From Kitasatospora sp044457565 (GTDB taxonomy: Bacteria > Actinomycetota > Actinomycetes > Streptomycetales > Streptomycetaceae): a DNA stretch of 64,000 nt. Within the stretch, counting starts at the first letter, position 1. Each line of letters begins with the position of its first letter. Of this stretch, positions 63,278-64,000 are shown one piece after another. Made by a program: the position numbers and the translations under genes. The DNA lies in the NCBI RefSeq assembly GCF_044457565.1, contig NZ_JBITGZ010000001.1, forward strand, positions 310,001 through 374,000, written 5' to 3'. The notes beneath the pieces were generated by a model. That model did no database searches. It was not told the DNA's origin and saw nothing but the letters and a program-made list of their open reading frames with translations.

Positions 63278-64000
63278 TCAGTCGGCCGAGGCCGGCGGCG
63301 GGGCCGCGGCGGCGGTCGCGGTCGCCGCCGAGGCGGAGGCGGTGCGTTCGGCGGCCTCGCGTGCGGCTTCCAGGGCCACGAAGACCTCCTGGCCGGCCTC
63401 GTTGCGGCGGCGGAGGTGGGTGACGACGGTGTTGGTGACGGCGATCAGCGGGACGGCGACGATGGCGCCGCCGATGCCACCGACGATGGAGCCGGCCGCG
63501 ACGCCGAGGACGACGCCCAGCGGGTGGACCCGGACCGCCCGGCCGAGGATCAGTGGCTGGAGGATGTGGCCCTCGATCTGCTGGACGGCGATCAGCACCA
63601 CGAGCACCATCAACGCGGTGAACGGGTCCTTGGTGACCAGGGCGATCAGTACCGCGATGGTGCCGGTGACGAGCGCGCCGACCAGCGGGACGAACGCCCC
63701 CAGGAAGATGATCACCGCCAGCGGGAGCGCCATCGGCACGCCCAGCAGCTGGATCCCGATACCGATGCAGACCGCGTCGATGAAGGCCACGCAGACGGTG
63801 CCGCGGACGTACGCGGTGAGCGTCGCCCAGGCCTTCGGGCCCGCGCCGGCCATCGCGTAGCGGGAGTGCCGGGGCAGTCCGCGCAGCGCCCAGTTCCAGA
63901 TCCGCGCGCCGTCGTAGAGCAGGAAGAAGGTGGTGAAGAAGGCCAGCAGCATGGTGGTCAGCACCTCGACGGCGATCTGCGCGCCGGTGATGCTGGCCGA
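63278..64000 (-). CDS. AI-2E family transporter (partial)
   Basis: The C-terminal part of a multi-pass permease whose start lies beyond the right edge. Hydrophobic runs include 'LLAFFTTFFLLYDGARIWNW', 'IIFLGAFVPLVGALVTGTIA' and 'FTALMVLVVLIAVQQIEGHI', followed by the family signature 'LQPLILGRAVRVHPLGVVLG'. It ends with an Ala/Ser-rich tail. The family exports autoinducer-like or other molecules; substrate unknown. Confidence 0.88.
   Translation of the reverse strand, partial: SASITGAQIAVEVLTTMLLAFFTTFFLLYDGARIWNWALRGLPRHSRYAMAGAGPKAWATLTAYVRGTVCVAFIDAVCIGIGIQLLGVPMALPLAVIIFLGAFVPLVGALVTGTIAVLIALVTKDPFTALMVLVVLIAVQQIEGHILQPLILGRAVRVHPLGVVLGVAAGSIVGGIGGAIVAVPLIAVTNTVVTHLRRRNEAGQEVFVALEAAREAAERTASASAATATAAAAPPPASAD

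Overview
The window is high-GC actinobacterial chromosome, almost certainly a streptomycete (Streptomyces or Kitasatospora). The third codon positions are strongly GC-biased, and it carries families typical of that group: a WhiB-like protein, an AfsR-type regulator, three SpoIIE-type PP2C phosphatases, DUF1707, DUF4245 and DUF4190 proteins, polyphosphate glucokinase, GlpX and an oxyR-ahpCD locus. From memory, much of the core order after 41.6 kb (xseA-xseB-ispH-ppgK, glpX, WhiB-like, fumarase, oxyR/ahpC/ahpD) matches the SCO5031-SCO5060 neighbourhood of S. coelicolor.

Region 1 (1-20.88 kb) is core chromosome: typA, an oligopeptide-type solute-binding lipoprotein, two tandem PAS-GAF-PP2C-HATPase phosphatases, a NUDIX hydrolase, a small SPOR-like protein, a DUF4190/septum-formation membrane protein, a methyltransferase facing a truncated and frameshifted PPOX gene, a secreted propeller-like protein, a reductase-deaminase pair related to RibD, a HAD phosphatase and a large zinc-ribbon membrane protein.

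Region 2 (20.88-41.64 kb) is an integrated element of about 20.7 kb inserted in the 3' end of ychF. A 14-bp direct repeat flanks it. The ychF copy at the right end reads Phe-Arg-Phe-Asn-Val-stop through the repeat. The left repeat continues in the same frame to Val-stop and is followed by a strong terminator that looks like the original ychF terminator, now stranded 20.7 kb away. The element carries a tyrosine integrase, an AlpA/Xis-like protein, an XRE regulator with repeated operators, a DUF3631 replication-type ATPase with CCGTCTTG iterons, an orphan MobC beside an oriT-like hairpin cluster, and several cargo modules.

The cargo includes a Trypco1 protein plus a giant trypsin-NACHT-WD40 protein (a STAND-type conflict system), a low-GC DUF6119/TIGR04141 protein, a HAD protein, and a tight four-gene operon (phosphotransferase, nucleotidyltransferase, histidine phosphatase, MetRS-like protein). 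It also has a regulatory set: an anti-sigma-like ATPase, a small cysteine-rich protein, an XRE-TPR regulator and a flavoprotein.

Region 3 (41.64-64.0 kb) is core again: ychF, a frameshifted VOC gene, a DUF6542-like membrane protein, ppgK, ispH, xseA-xseB, a RutE-like nitroreductase, a DUF4245 protein, glpX, a WhiB-like gene, a DUF1707 protein, class I fumarase, a small repeat protein divergent from an AfsR-type regulator, a methyltransferase, a third PP2C phosphatase, oxyR divergent from ahpC-ahpD with a well-formed OxyR operator between them, and a partial AI-2E family permease at the right edge. No tRNA, rRNA or CRISPR array was seen.
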